From: Candidatus Desantisbacteria bacterium CG1_02_38_46
GTDB taxonomy: Bacteria > Desantisbacteria > UBA1551 > UBA1559
Assembly: GCA_001871015.1 (NCBI GenBank)
Contig: MNUO01000001.1
Coordinates: 1 to 7,865, forward strand
Direction: 5' to 3'
DNA: 7,865 bases
Shown: positions 1-5,217 of the stretch, piece after piece
Layout: each line of letters begins with the position of its first letter
Numbering within the stretch: position 1 is the first letter of the stretch
Notes under the pieces: model-generated
What the model was told of the DNA's origin: nothing
Database searches by the model: none
Seen by the model: only the letters and a program-made list of their open reading frames with translations
Made by a program: the position numbers and the translations under genes

Positions 1-1
1 T

Positions 2-400
2 CTTACATCAATTTCCAAAGCAGAGGAAATATCAGGTAAAAGTTTTAGTAATTCAGAAAAAGAACTTACTCCTGAAGATCTAAAGTATATAGAAAAATTA
101 CAAAGAGAAATAAAAAAAGCAGAAGAAAATATTCCCAAAGTCATCAATGCCAATAGCCCCAGGGAGACAGAGCAGGGTTTAGCTAAATTAGTTTTAACCC
201 TGGTTGAATTAATAAGAAGACTTATGGAGAAAGAGGCTTTCAGAAGAGTAAAGAGAGGAACACTTTCTCGTGGAGAAATTCAGAAATTGGGATTGAGCCT
301 TAAAGCAGTAAAGAAAAAAATAAAAGAGATTCAGGCAATTTTTGGCATTGAGGATGAAGAATTAAATTTGGACCTGGGTCCTCTGGGGAATTTAATGTGA
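2..400 (+). CDS. gvpK: Gas vesicle protein GvpK, C-terminal part (5' end outside window)
   Basis: The open frame runs in from the window edge, gives 132 residues and stops with TGA at 398-400. The C-terminal ~75 residues match the GvpK family: GLAKLVLTLVELIRRLMEKE, then RRVKRGTLSRGEIQKLG, and the hallmark ending DLNLDLGPLGNLM (family form DLNLDLGPLG.LL). GvpK is an accessory protein needed for gas vesicle assembly in the cytoplasm; its exact biochemical role is not settled. The ~55 residues before the conserved core are lysine/glutamate rich and look helical (TPEDLKYIEKLQREIKKAEE). The frame is still open at the edge, so the N-terminal extension is long for the family, or the gene is fused to an upstream domain. 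Two further gas vesicle genes follow on the same strand. Identity is firm; the start is not visible. Confidence 0.93.
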   Translation, partial: LTSISKAEEISGKSFSNSEKELTPEDLKYIEKLQREIKKAEENIPKVINANSPRETEQGLAKLVLTLVELIRRLMEKEAFRRVKRGTLSRGEIQKLGLSLKAVKKKIKEIQAIFGIEDEELNLDLGPLGNLM

Positions 401-405
401 TGGGA

Positions 406-460
406 GTACCCCCAGTTTCTGGCGCCATAGGGCGACCTATGTCGAAACTAACAGGGGTAC
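406..460 (+). repeat. Long interrupted hairpin with GCGA tetraloop, upstream of gvpJ
   Basis: Three nested stems can be drawn. GTACCCC (406-412) pairs with GGGGTAC (454-460), AGTTTC (414-419) pairs with GAAACT (444-449), and CATAGG (426-431) pairs with CCTATG (436-441) around a GCGA loop, which fits the stable GNRA class. Small internal loops separate the stems. It fills most of the gap between gvpK and gvpJ and ends 15 nt before the gvpJ start. No T-run follows, so it is not an intrinsic terminator. It could be an mRNA processing or stability element that sets expression of gvpJ and gvpO relative to gvpK, or a small palindromic repeat insertion. The structure is seen directly; the function is inferred. 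Confidence 0.6.
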
Positions 461-478
461 AGGGAGGGATAAACAATG
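461..478 (+). promoter_or_regulatory. Shine-Dalgarno site fixing the gvpJ start
   Basis: AGGGAGG at 461-467 sits 8 nt before ATG 476-478, a strong site with standard spacing. It lies immediately 3' of the long hairpin, so folding of the hairpin leaves it exposed. Confidence 0.7.
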
Positions 479-772
479 GCACAACAAAAAATGATGCATG
501 CTACTGAGGCTACCAACCTTGCAGATATTTTAGAGAGGGTTTTAGATAAGGGAATTGTAATTGCCGGAGATATTCAAATCAGGATTGCGGATGTAGAGCT
601 TTTAACTATAAAGATAAGATTAATGGTTGCTTCTGTAGATAAGGCTATGGAGATGGGTATAAATTGGTGGCAAACAGACTCTTTTTTATCTTCAAAAGCA
701 AGAGAGACAGAAACAGAAAAGAAAATTGAGGAACTTGAGGCAGAGGTTAAAAAATTAAAAACCGAGGCATAA
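476..772 (+). CDS. gvpJ: Gas vesicle GvpA/GvpJ-family structural protein
   Basis: This 98-residue protein carries the GvpA-family core from about residue 14 to 65: NLADILERVLDKGIVIAGDI, then IRIADVELLTIKIRLMVASV and DKAMEMGINWW. The family forms the ribbed hydrophobic shell of gas vesicles (GvpA) or minor shell and tip components (GvpJ, GvpM, GvpS). The AGDI segment after KGIVI and the GINWW ending favour the GvpJ-type minor component over the major GvpA shell protein, whose core usually continues IDAWVRVSLVGIELL. Residues ~70-97 are a charged helical tail with coiled-coil character (ETETEKKIEELEAEVKKLK), unlike the short tail of most GvpA proteins. The gene lies 75 nt after gvpK and 2 nt before gvpO. 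The family is certain; the J assignment over A, M or S is moderate. Confidence 0.9.
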   Translation: MAQQKMMHATEATNLADILERVLDKGIVIAGDIQIRIADVELLTIKIRLMVASVDKAMEMGINWWQTDSFLSSKARETETEKKIEELEAEVKKLKTEA

Positions 773-774
773 AA

Positions 775-1044
775 ATGGAAATAAAAGATATTGTAGAAAC
801 AGCAAAAGAAAAATTAATGGAATTTACCGGATTCAGTTCTCCAAATGCCATAGGAATTAACAAAGAAGGAAATGAATGGCACATTACTGTAGAAATAATT
901 GAGAAGCCTTCCGAAGCGGTTAACCTGGAGATTCTGGGAATTTATGACGTCCGCGTCGATGCTTCAGGAAATCTTCTTGGCTATGAGAGAATGGGGATGA
1001 GAAAACGTGGGGATATACAAAAAGGGGATATACGAAGAGAATAA
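775..1044 (+). CDS. gvpO: Gas vesicle accessory protein GvpO
   Basis: The 89-residue product matches GvpO: NEWHITVEIIEKPSEAVNLE, then a YDVRVDASGNLLGYER block (family form YEV.LD..G.L..Y.R) and a basic C-terminus. GvpO is a cytoplasmic protein required for gas vesicle formation in haloarchaea, with a proposed regulatory or assembly role. ATG 775 lies 2 nt after the gvpJ stop (TAA 770-772), so the two are probably translationally coupled; a GAGG lies within the end of gvpJ. The tail contains a small in-frame duplication: GGGGATATAC at 1009-1018 and 1024-1033, 15 nt apart, gives GDIQ then GDIR. The visible gene set is late in a gvp operon; gvpA, gvpN and gvpF/L would be expected upstream of the window. 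Confidence 0.9.
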   Translation: MEIKDIVETAKEKLMEFTGFSSPNAIGINKEGNEWHITVEIIEKPSEAVNLEILGIYDVRVDASGNLLGYERMGMRKRGDIQKGDIRRE

Positions 1045-1067
1045 TCATTCTTTTATAAAGAGATATT

Positions 1068-1766
1068 ATGAAAACACTTATTTATGTTCCTGTTATACAT
1101 ACAAGTGCTGACCTCGGCTCTATTGCGAAAGCAGTGGCTAAAAGAGGTATGGCGGGCCTAGGTGAGGAATTCTGGAAGGAGCACGAAAGGACGGTTGATG
1201 GTTTCTGGGATGCGATTATGAAATATTTTGATTCGATTGAGGTATCCGGCTTTAAGCTCTATCAGGATGGAATGATTGCTGATGGAGAAATCGGCAGGAA
1301 GATAGTGGAGGAAGGAGCTAAAAAGGGAAGCAAGAACCATGAAATTGTGCTCAGGCTATTGGAGAGAGGAGCAAGTCTGGTTAAGACAGAAGATTATTCT
1401 CTTGTCAAGAAAGAATATGACTATATTAAAAGGTTGACTCAGGCAAAGTCAATACCAGGTAAAATAATAGCGTATTTACGCTACAGGTTGATCAGAAATA
1501 AATTATTAAGGCAAAGGGATGAATTTATAGTCAGGCAAATTAATGAATTTCTTGAAAGAGGTGAAACAGGCATTCTCTTCATTGGTGTAGCGCATAGAAT
1601 AATTCCGTTGCTTCCTCAATGGATTCAGTTAAAGCAGGTGAAGGAAGTTGAGAAAACCAGGGAATATCAGGAAATATTTCAACAGATGTTCATTTCCAGG
1701 AAAGAAGCCAGGAAACGATTCGAAGAATTAGCCAGATATCTTGTTTCACCAGTAAATCAGATGTAA
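1068..1766 (+). CDS. Uncharacterised 232-residue protein in the gas vesicle operon, possible TraB/EreA-like fold
   Basis: I do not recognise a named gene. The protein is soluble, with no signal peptide or convincing membrane span. It begins MKTLIYVPVIHTSADLGS with a His at residue 11. The middle has a distinctive stretch at ~65-115: KLYQDGMIADGE, KGSKNHEIVLRLLERGASL, then TEDYSLVKKEY. Near the C-terminus R150-D151 starts RDEFIVRQINEFLERGE, followed by ILFIGVAHRI with His176. An N-terminal beta strand ending in His, a late Arg-Asp helix, and a hydrophobic strand ending G-x-A-H recall the TraB/TIKI and erythromycin-esterase superfamily, which uses such His residues at a metal or catalytic site. 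That link is inference by pattern. It starts 23 nt after gvpO and abuts the next gene, so it is transcribed with the gvp genes. Confidence 0.7.
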   Translation: MKTLIYVPVIHTSADLGSIAKAVAKRGMAGLGEEFWKEHERTVDGFWDAIMKYFDSIEVSGFKLYQDGMIADGEIGRKIVEEGAKKGSKNHEIVLRLLERGASLVKTEDYSLVKKEYDYIKRLTQAKSIPGKIIAYLRYRLIRNKLLRQRDEFIVRQINEFLERGETGILFIGVAHRIIPLLPQWIQLKQVKEVEKTREYQEIFQQMFISRKEARKRFEELARYLVSPVNQM

Positions 1767-1976
1767 TTGTTGAAATTTAAAGAGATAAAATTGAAGAAAG
1801 AAGAATTAGAGAAGATAGTTAAAGAACTTGAAAGTGAAATAAGCAACATAGGAGCAGAGATATTTGCCTTACAGGCAAAGATGAAAAGAACAGATGAAAG
1901 ATTGAAAGAATATAAAGAAATGTTAGAAAAAGAAAGTTTTAAAGAAAAGAAAGATGAAGAAAACCATTTAAAATAG
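1767..1976 (+). CDS. Small coiled-coil protein, last gene of the gas vesicle operon
   Basis: A 69-residue frame opens with TTG codons at 1767 and 1770, directly after the TAA (1764-1766) of the preceding gene, and ends at TAG 1974-1976. The product is one long, highly charged helix rich in Lys and Glu, with heptad-like spacing of Leu and Ile (KKEELEKIVKELESEISNIG, then FALQAKMKRTDERLKEYKEM). It has no membrane span and no recognisable domain. There is no clear ribosome binding site, so translation probably depends on coupling to the upstream stop. Small coiled-coil proteins do occur in gvp clusters, but I cannot match this one. The low-complexity composition leaves some doubt that it is real; the immediate abutment and the terminator just after it support it. 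Confidence 0.55.
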   Translation: MLKFKEIKLKKEELEKIVKELESEISNIGAEIFALQAKMKRTDERLKEYKEMLEKESFKEKKDEENHLK

Positions 1977-1979
1977 ATA

Positions 1980-2051
1980 GGGAGAGGGGAAATCACTGAT
2001 GTTCCACTTTTCGGGTCAATTCTCCCATTTCTCTCCTCTCCCCCTTTTTTT
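1980..2051 (+). terminator. Long-loop inverted repeat with T-run, possible first terminator
   Basis: GGGAGAGG (1980-1987) is complementary to CCTCTCCC (2035-2042). The right arm is followed by CC and seven T (2045-2051). The loop is ~47 nt, so it is a less efficient design than the hairpin that follows. It starts 3 nt after the last gene of the gas vesicle operon. Confidence 0.45.
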
Positions 2052-2061
2052 ACCTATTTTT

Positions 2062-2088
2062 AAGCCGCCTGATTGGCGGTTTTTTTTT
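2062..2088 (+). terminator. Intrinsic terminator closing the gas vesicle operon
   Basis: CCGCC (2065-2069), loop TGATT and GGCGG (2075-2079) form a GC-only 5-bp stem, extended by a G-T wobble and A-T pairs. The right arm runs straight into nine T (2080-2088). This is a textbook rho-independent terminator. It separates the gvp transcript from the DUF835/dGTPase group. Confidence 0.88.
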
Positions 2089-2103
2089 AATAGCTAAGGA
2101 AAT

Positions 2104-2125
2104 TATACCAAAAGTTATCCACAAC
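2104..2125 (+). repeat. Array leader, copy 1, with a perfect DnaA-box sequence
   Basis: These 22 nt are identical to 7661-7682, and each copy is followed 2 nt later by the first hairpin repeat of an array. Over 47 nt (2104-2150 against 7661-7707) I see only one mismatch, C2126 against T7683. The leader contains TTATCCACA (2115-2123), which equals the strong DnaA-box consensus. Because the leader travels with the repeat, it is probably part of the element rather than a chance replication site. Confidence 0.75.
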
Positions 2126-2127
2126 CT

Positions 2128-2199
2128 TCAGGACTAAAGTCCTGAGTTACATATCAGGACTAAAGTCCTGAGTTACGTAACTCAGACCTTCAGGTCTGA
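2128..2199 (+). repeat. REP-like hairpin array 1: two direct copies and one inverted variant
   Basis: TCAGGACTAAAGTCCTGA occurs at 2128-2145 and 2154-2171, each followed by GTTAC; the period is 26 nt. The unit is a 7-bp stem (TCAGGAC/GTCCTGA) with a TAAA loop. A third unit at 2177-2199 lies in the opposite orientation: GTAAC, then stem TCAGACC, loop TTCA, stem GGTCTGA. The junction between the second and third units is the perfect palindrome GAGTTACGTAACTC (2170-2183). A 5' tetranucleotide-like tag (GTAA on the minus strand) before a short hairpin, and head-to-head pairing of two units, are the organisation known for REP/BIME elements of RAYT transposases. No such transposase gene is in the window. 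Confidence 0.85.
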
Positions 2200-2205
2200 T
2201 ATTTC

Positions 2206-2244
2206 TTGTTAAAAACTTGCATTTTTTTATAATTTGAGTATAAT
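2206..2244 (+). promoter_or_regulatory. Sigma70-like promoter(s) for the DUF835 gene
   Basis: Two overlapping solutions are visible. TTGTTA (2206-2211), a 16-nt spacer and TATAAT (2228-2233) form one. TTGCAT (2217-2222), a 16-nt spacer and a second TATAAT (2239-2244) form the other. Both -10 boxes are perfect. The leader to the start codon is short (~25-35 nt). The promoter lies directly downstream of the inverted hairpin unit. Confidence 0.65.
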
Positions 2245-2262
2245 AAAAATATCAAAAGAATA

Positions 2263-2279
2263 AAGGAGGAAAATAAATG
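2263..2279 (+). promoter_or_regulatory. Strong Shine-Dalgarno site fixing the DUF835 gene start
   Basis: AAGGAGG (2263-2269) lies 7 nt before ATG 2277-2279. It is a near-perfect match to the 16S rRNA tail and the strongest site in the window. Confidence 0.8.
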
Positions 2280-3026
2280 ATAAATGTTATAATTTCCTGG
2301 ATTATTTTTGGTTTCAGTGTGTCTACAGGTATTTTTGTATTCTATAAAAATCCTAAGAGTGTAGTACATGGGTTCTTTGCGATAATGGCCATTCTCCTGG
2401 GCATCTGGAGCGTCAGCAGGTTATTTTTAAATGTACTTGCCATTACGCCTTTACAGGTTTTTAATGGAGTTCTGATTGGATTTGTTGCCCGTCTCCTCCT
2501 TAAGTTCAAAGTGAGTTATGTAAAAATAGTTTCTGAAGACAATTTAAAGACCCCTCTTACTTATGACCTAAAAAGAGGGTATTCATATTTATTAATGGGG
2601 AAAGATACTGAGAAAATTTTGCAAATTTTTACTGATCTGGTCACCCATGGAATCCAGGGATTGTATATTTCACGGGAGGAGCCTGAGGAAATTAGAAAAA
2701 AGTATAAATTGGGCAAGATTCGCATCTTCTGGTTAAGCAGAAAAGCCATTTATCCTTACTCCCTTTCTCCAAATGATTTGCGCTCAATAACTTATCTTCT
2801 CAAGGAATTCTTCACTTCTGCAGATGATGGTGTGGTAGGCATCGATGGAATAGAATATCTTATAGTATATAATAGTCTTCCATCAGTTATCAAATGGATT
2901 GACGAGATAAACGAGATAGTTATAGAGAAGAAAGCGAGGTTATTACTTAATATTAACCCCTATCTTATTGAGGAAAGGGACATTTCATTCCTCAAGATTC
3001 ACATAAGAAACCTTCAGGAAATTTAA
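2277..3026 (+). CDS. Membrane-anchored DUF835-domain protein
   Basis: This 249-residue protein has an N-terminal membrane part with spans at about residues 4-22 and 30-52 and probably a third at ~58-74. The short loop FYKNPKSVVHGFF between the first two resembles the start of the multi-span sensor region of some histidine kinases (loop form YKNPKS). Only two or three spans are present, so it looks like a shortened version. From about residue 92 a cytoplasmic DUF835 domain follows: YDLKRGYSYLLMGKD, THGIQGLYISREEPEEIRKK, IRIFWLSR, a VVGIDGIEYLIVYN strand-helix block and INPYLIEERD. DUF835 is of unknown function and is often coupled to signalling proteins in archaea and bacteria; a sensor or signalling role is inference. 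It is the first gene after a terminator and promoter, and is followed after 10 nt by the dGTPase gene. Confidence 0.75.
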   Translation: MINVIISWIIFGFSVSTGIFVFYKNPKSVVHGFFAIMAILLGIWSVSRLFLNVLAITPLQVFNGVLIGFVARLLLKFKVSYVKIVSEDNLKTPLTYDLKRGYSYLLMGKDTEKILQIFTDLVTHGIQGLYISREEPEEIRKKYKLGKIRIFWLSRKAIYPYSLSPNDLRSITYLLKEFFTSADDGVVGIDGIEYLIVYNSLPSVIKWIDEINEIVIEKKARLLLNINPYLIEERDISFLKIHIRNLQEI

Positions 3027-3036
3027 AGCGAAAAAA

Positions 3037-4221
3037 ATGTTTACAAGGAAAGAATTTGAAGAAATTGAACTGGAATATCTTGCTTCCTACGCTATGAAAT
3101 CAAGACAAAGCCGTGGAAGAAAATATCATGAAGAAGAGCATCTGTATCGCACCTGTTTCCAGAGAGATAGAGACAGGGTAATACATTCCAGCGCATTCAG
3201 ACGGCTTGAATATAAGACACAGGTTTTTGTTAATCATGAGGGGGATTATTATCGCACAAGGCTTACACATACATTAGAGGTTGCACAAGTTGCTCGTTCT
3301 ATCGCACGTGCACTGCGTCTCAATGAGGATTTAACCGAAGCAATAGCACTTGCACATGATTTAGGGCATACTCCATTTGGACATTCTGGAGAGGAGGCAC
3401 TGCATAACTTGATGAGGGAGTACGGCGAATCGTTTGAGCATAATCGTCAGGGTTTGAGAGTAGTGGATGAATTAGAGAAAAAATATCCGGGATTTCCCGG
3501 CCTCAACCTATCGTGGGAAGTGAGGGAAGGAATAATTAAACACAAGACCCCCTATGACCAACCTGATGTGAAAGAATTTAATCCTGATGAATCACCAACC
3601 CTTGAATCCCAGGTGGTAAATATTGCTGACGAGATAGCCTATACTAACCACGACCTTGATGATGGATTTACTGCAGGATATATAAATGAGGATGAACTTT
3701 CTGATATTTCACTCTGGAAGGAAATCTATGGAATTGTAAAAAAGGAAAATCCACTATTAAACAGAGAAACCTGGAAATTTCAGGCAGCGAAATTTCTCAT
3801 CAATAAGCAGGTTTCTGATTTAATTACTAATACTGATAAAAACCTTGCACAATTTAAAATAAAGGATATTGAGGATGTGCGTAAGGCACCTATTATTGTT
3901 CAATTTAGTGCACAGATGGAAGAAGAAAATGCCTGTCTTAAAAAATTCCTGTTAGAACATCTTTACCATCATCACAAGGTTCTGCGCATGGTGGATAAAT
4001 CGCGTAGATTCATCAAAGAACTTTTCAGAGTTTATATTAAATTTCCAGAGCAACTTCCGCCAGATGTACAGGAAAGAATAAAAAATGTTAATGTCTCAAA
4101 GGGGTCCCCTGAAGAGAAATCAGAGATTGCTCGCATAATATGTGACTACATTGCTGGCATGACAGACCGCTCAGTGCAGGATGAATATATTAAATTATTT
4201 ATGCCGTATGAGAAGGTGTGA
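3037..4221 (+). CDS. dgt: dGTPase-like HD-domain phosphohydrolase
   Basis: The 394-residue protein is full length for the dGTPase-like family. It would hydrolyse dGTP or other dNTPs to the deoxynucleoside and triphosphate in the cytoplasm and so affect dNTP pool balance. Family hallmarks are present in order: YHEEEHLYRTCFQRDRDRVI, SSAFRRLEYKTQVF, RTRLTHTLEV with His78, ALAHDLGHTPFGHSGE with His107-Asp108 (the HD pair) and further His111 and His116, a Gly-Phe-Pro-Gly-Leu-Asn-Leu-Ser segment, and NIADEIAYTNHDLDDG with Asp198. H78, H107, D108 and D198 form the expected HD metal site, so the enzyme should be active. The C-terminal half matches the helical HD-associated region. ATG 3037 fits the usual N-terminus; its ribosome binding site is weak, so coupling to the gene 10 nt upstream is likely. 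Substrate range cannot be read from sequence. Confidence 0.93.
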   Translation: MFTRKEFEEIELEYLASYAMKSRQSRGRKYHEEEHLYRTCFQRDRDRVIHSSAFRRLEYKTQVFVNHEGDYYRTRLTHTLEVAQVARSIARALRLNEDLTEAIALAHDLGHTPFGHSGEEALHNLMREYGESFEHNRQGLRVVDELEKKYPGFPGLNLSWEVREGIIKHKTPYDQPDVKEFNPDESPTLESQVVNIADEIAYTNHDLDDGFTAGYINEDELSDISLWKEIYGIVKKENPLLNRETWKFQAAKFLINKQVSDLITNTDKNLAQFKIKDIEDVRKAPIIVQFSAQMEEENACLKKFLLEHLYHHHKVLRMVDKSRRFIKELFRVYIKFPEQLPPDVQERIKNVNVSKGSPEEKSEIARIICDYIAGMTDRSVQDEYIKLFMPYEKV

Positions 4222-4222
4222 A

Positions 4223-4324
4223 ATGAAAAAAGAATTGATAATTGAATATCTATTTATAGGAGCGTTAGTTGCTTTTATTATAATTGCAATTATTATGGCC
4301 ATCAAGCCAGATCTTGGCAGGTGA
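4223..4324 (+). CDS. Small single-pass membrane protein, 33 residues
   Basis: The frame starts at ATG 4223, one base after the dGTPase stop (TGA 4219-4221), and ends at TGA 4322-4324. It is preceded by GAGAAGG (4210-4216), a good ribosome binding site 6 nt from the ATG. The product begins MKKELIIEYLFIGALVAF, continues IIIAIIMAIKPDLGR, and is one hydrophobic helix (about residues 9-27) with a charged N-terminus and a KPDLGR tail. It fits a small membrane protein with one span; I do not recognise a family. The region between the dGTPase gene and comF has no other explanation, and the ribosome binding site plus clean hydrophobic design argue that it is real. Topology and function are unknown. 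Confidence 0.6.
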   Translation: MKKELIIEYLFIGALVAFIIIAIIMAIKPDLGR

Positions 4325-4336
4325 TTTAGGTGTCTA

Positions 4337-4413
4337 TCAGGACTAAAGTCCTGAGTTACAATATCAGGACTAAAGTCCTGAGTTACAATATCAGGACTAA
4401 AGTCCTGAGTTAC
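4337..4413 (+). repeat. REP-like hairpin array 2: three copies with 27-nt period
   Basis: TCAGGACTAAAGTCCTGA occurs at 4337-4354, 4364-4381 and 4391-4408, each followed by GTTAC, with linker AATA between units. The 27-nt period keeps one reading frame open through the whole array (repeating peptide IRTKVLSYN), and that frame runs into comF. This array lacks the 22-nt leader found at the other two. The 3' flank (4416-4433, TGTCAAGACCTGACCCCA) may be the edge of another repeat rather than native comF upstream sequence. Confidence 0.85.
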
Positions 4414-4440
4414 ATGTCAAGACCTGACCCCATTACAACT

Positions 4441-5166
4441 ATGGAATTGTTGAAGGGTTTACTAAATCTGATATATCCACCACGATGTCTTATTTGTGGC
4501 AAACTTCTTGAGGATAATGACGGACTTTGCCCCAAGTGTTTCCAGGGAATAGAAATAATTAAGCATCCCTGTTGCAATATATGCGGTAAACCTCTCCAGC
4601 CGGAGTCATTTATTGGTATTGACGACCCAGTCTGTTTTGACTGTCGGAAAAGAAAGTTCTTTTTTAATTATGCTCGGTCAATCGGAAAATATAAAGGGAT
4701 TTTAAAAGAATGTATTCACCTTTTGAAATACAAGGGCAAAAAGGTTCTTTTGAAACCATTGGATAAACTCATCAAAACTTGCCTTGATGAACTTATCCCA
4801 TTTGAAAAAATTTCGTTTATTACACAGGTGCCATTGCACAAAAAACGTCTGCGCGAAAGGGGATTCAATCAATCTGGACTTATTGCAGGGTTGATAGGGA
4901 ATCGTTATCAAATTCCCGTTCTTTCGAATTTGCTCAATAGAATTGTGTACACTCCACCGCAAGCAACTTTAACGAAAGTTGAAAGATTGAGAAACATAAA
5001 AGGTGTGTTTGCAGTGGTGGGTACCCCCAGCTGGGTGGAGTGCGGTACAATTTTACTCATAGATGATGTATATACTACAGGTGCCACGGTCAATGAATGT
5101 GCCAAAGTTTTAAAAAAGGCAGGAGCGCAGGAAGTATATGTGCTGACACTCGCACATGGAATTTGA
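4441..5166 (+). CDS. comF: ComF-family phosphoribosyltransferase-like protein
   Basis: Starting at ATG 4441 the product is 241 residues and begins MELLKGLLNLIYPPRCLICG, the usual ComF start. Four Cys pairs give a double zinc-ribbon region: C16-C19, C30-C33, C45-C48 and C65-C68. The type I phosphoribosyltransferase part follows, with VPLHKKRLRERGFNQS and the PRPP loop ILLIDDVYTTGATVNEC (D208, D209, then TTGAT). ComF proteins act in natural transformation, where they appear to help process imported single-stranded DNA; many ComF-bearing bacteria are not known to be competent. The frame is open back to GTG 4330 and could add 37 residues encoded by the hairpin array. I prefer 4441 because those residues are repeat-derived and family members begin at the LLKGLL segment, but no ribosome binding site is visible before 4441. 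ATG 4414 is the other alternative. Confidence 0.88.
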   Translation: MELLKGLLNLIYPPRCLICGKLLEDNDGLCPKCFQGIEIIKHPCCNICGKPLQPESFIGIDDPVCFDCRKRKFFFNYARSIGKYKGILKECIHLLKYKGKKVLLKPLDKLIKTCLDELIPFEKISFITQVPLHKKRLRERGFNQSGLIAGLIGNRYQIPVLSNLLNRIVYTPPQATLTKVERLRNIKGVFAVVGTPSWVECGTILLIDDVYTTGATVNECAKVLKKAGAQEVYVLTLAHGI

Positions 5167-5190
5167 CATTTTTTGAAAATCTGATAGAAT
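5163..5190 (+). promoter_or_regulatory. Sigma70-like promoter for lysC
   Basis: TTGACA (5163-5168, a perfect -35) overlaps the comF stop codon. After 16 nt comes TAGAAT (5185-5190), one mismatch from the -10 consensus. The leader to ATG 5215 is only ~20 nt, so there is no room for a lysine riboswitch or attenuator; control is more likely by feedback through the ACT domains. Confidence 0.65.
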
Positions 5191-5202
5191 TAGGAAGAAA
5201 AC

Positions 5203-5217
5203 GAGGGATTGACTATG
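5203..5217 (+). promoter_or_regulatory. Shine-Dalgarno site choosing ATG 5215 for lysC
   Basis: GAGGG follows AC at 5203-5207, 7 nt before ATG 5215. A TTG two codons upstream (5209) would overlap this site, so ATG 5215 is the better start and gives the canonical N-terminus MALIVQKFGG. Confidence 0.7.

Noticed and set aside
400-507. 35-codon frame starting at ATG 400, overlapping the gvpK stop as TGATG
   Set aside because: It runs through the hairpin and out of frame into gvpJ; it has no recognisable product, no own ribosome binding site, and gvpJ has a strong site of its own.
2104-2125. DnaA box as sign of a replication origin
   Set aside because: Only one box per locus, no cluster of boxes, no AT-rich unwinding region with dnaA or dnaN nearby, and the box belongs to a repeated leader.
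4416-4440. Segment between array 2 and ATG 4441 as a remnant of a second mobile repeat
   Set aside because: The sequence looks familiar as a dispersed repeat edge, but there is a single copy in the window and I cannot verify it without a search.
5021-5048. GTACCCCCAG in comF shared with the gvpJ upstream hairpin, with GTACC/GGTAC ends
   Set aside because: Only 10 nt are shared, the rest differs, and the segment encodes a normal-length part of ComF just before the PRPP loop; probably coincidence.
5191-5214. Lysine riboswitch before lysC
   Set aside because: Only ~24 nt lie between the promoter -10 box and the start codon, far too short.
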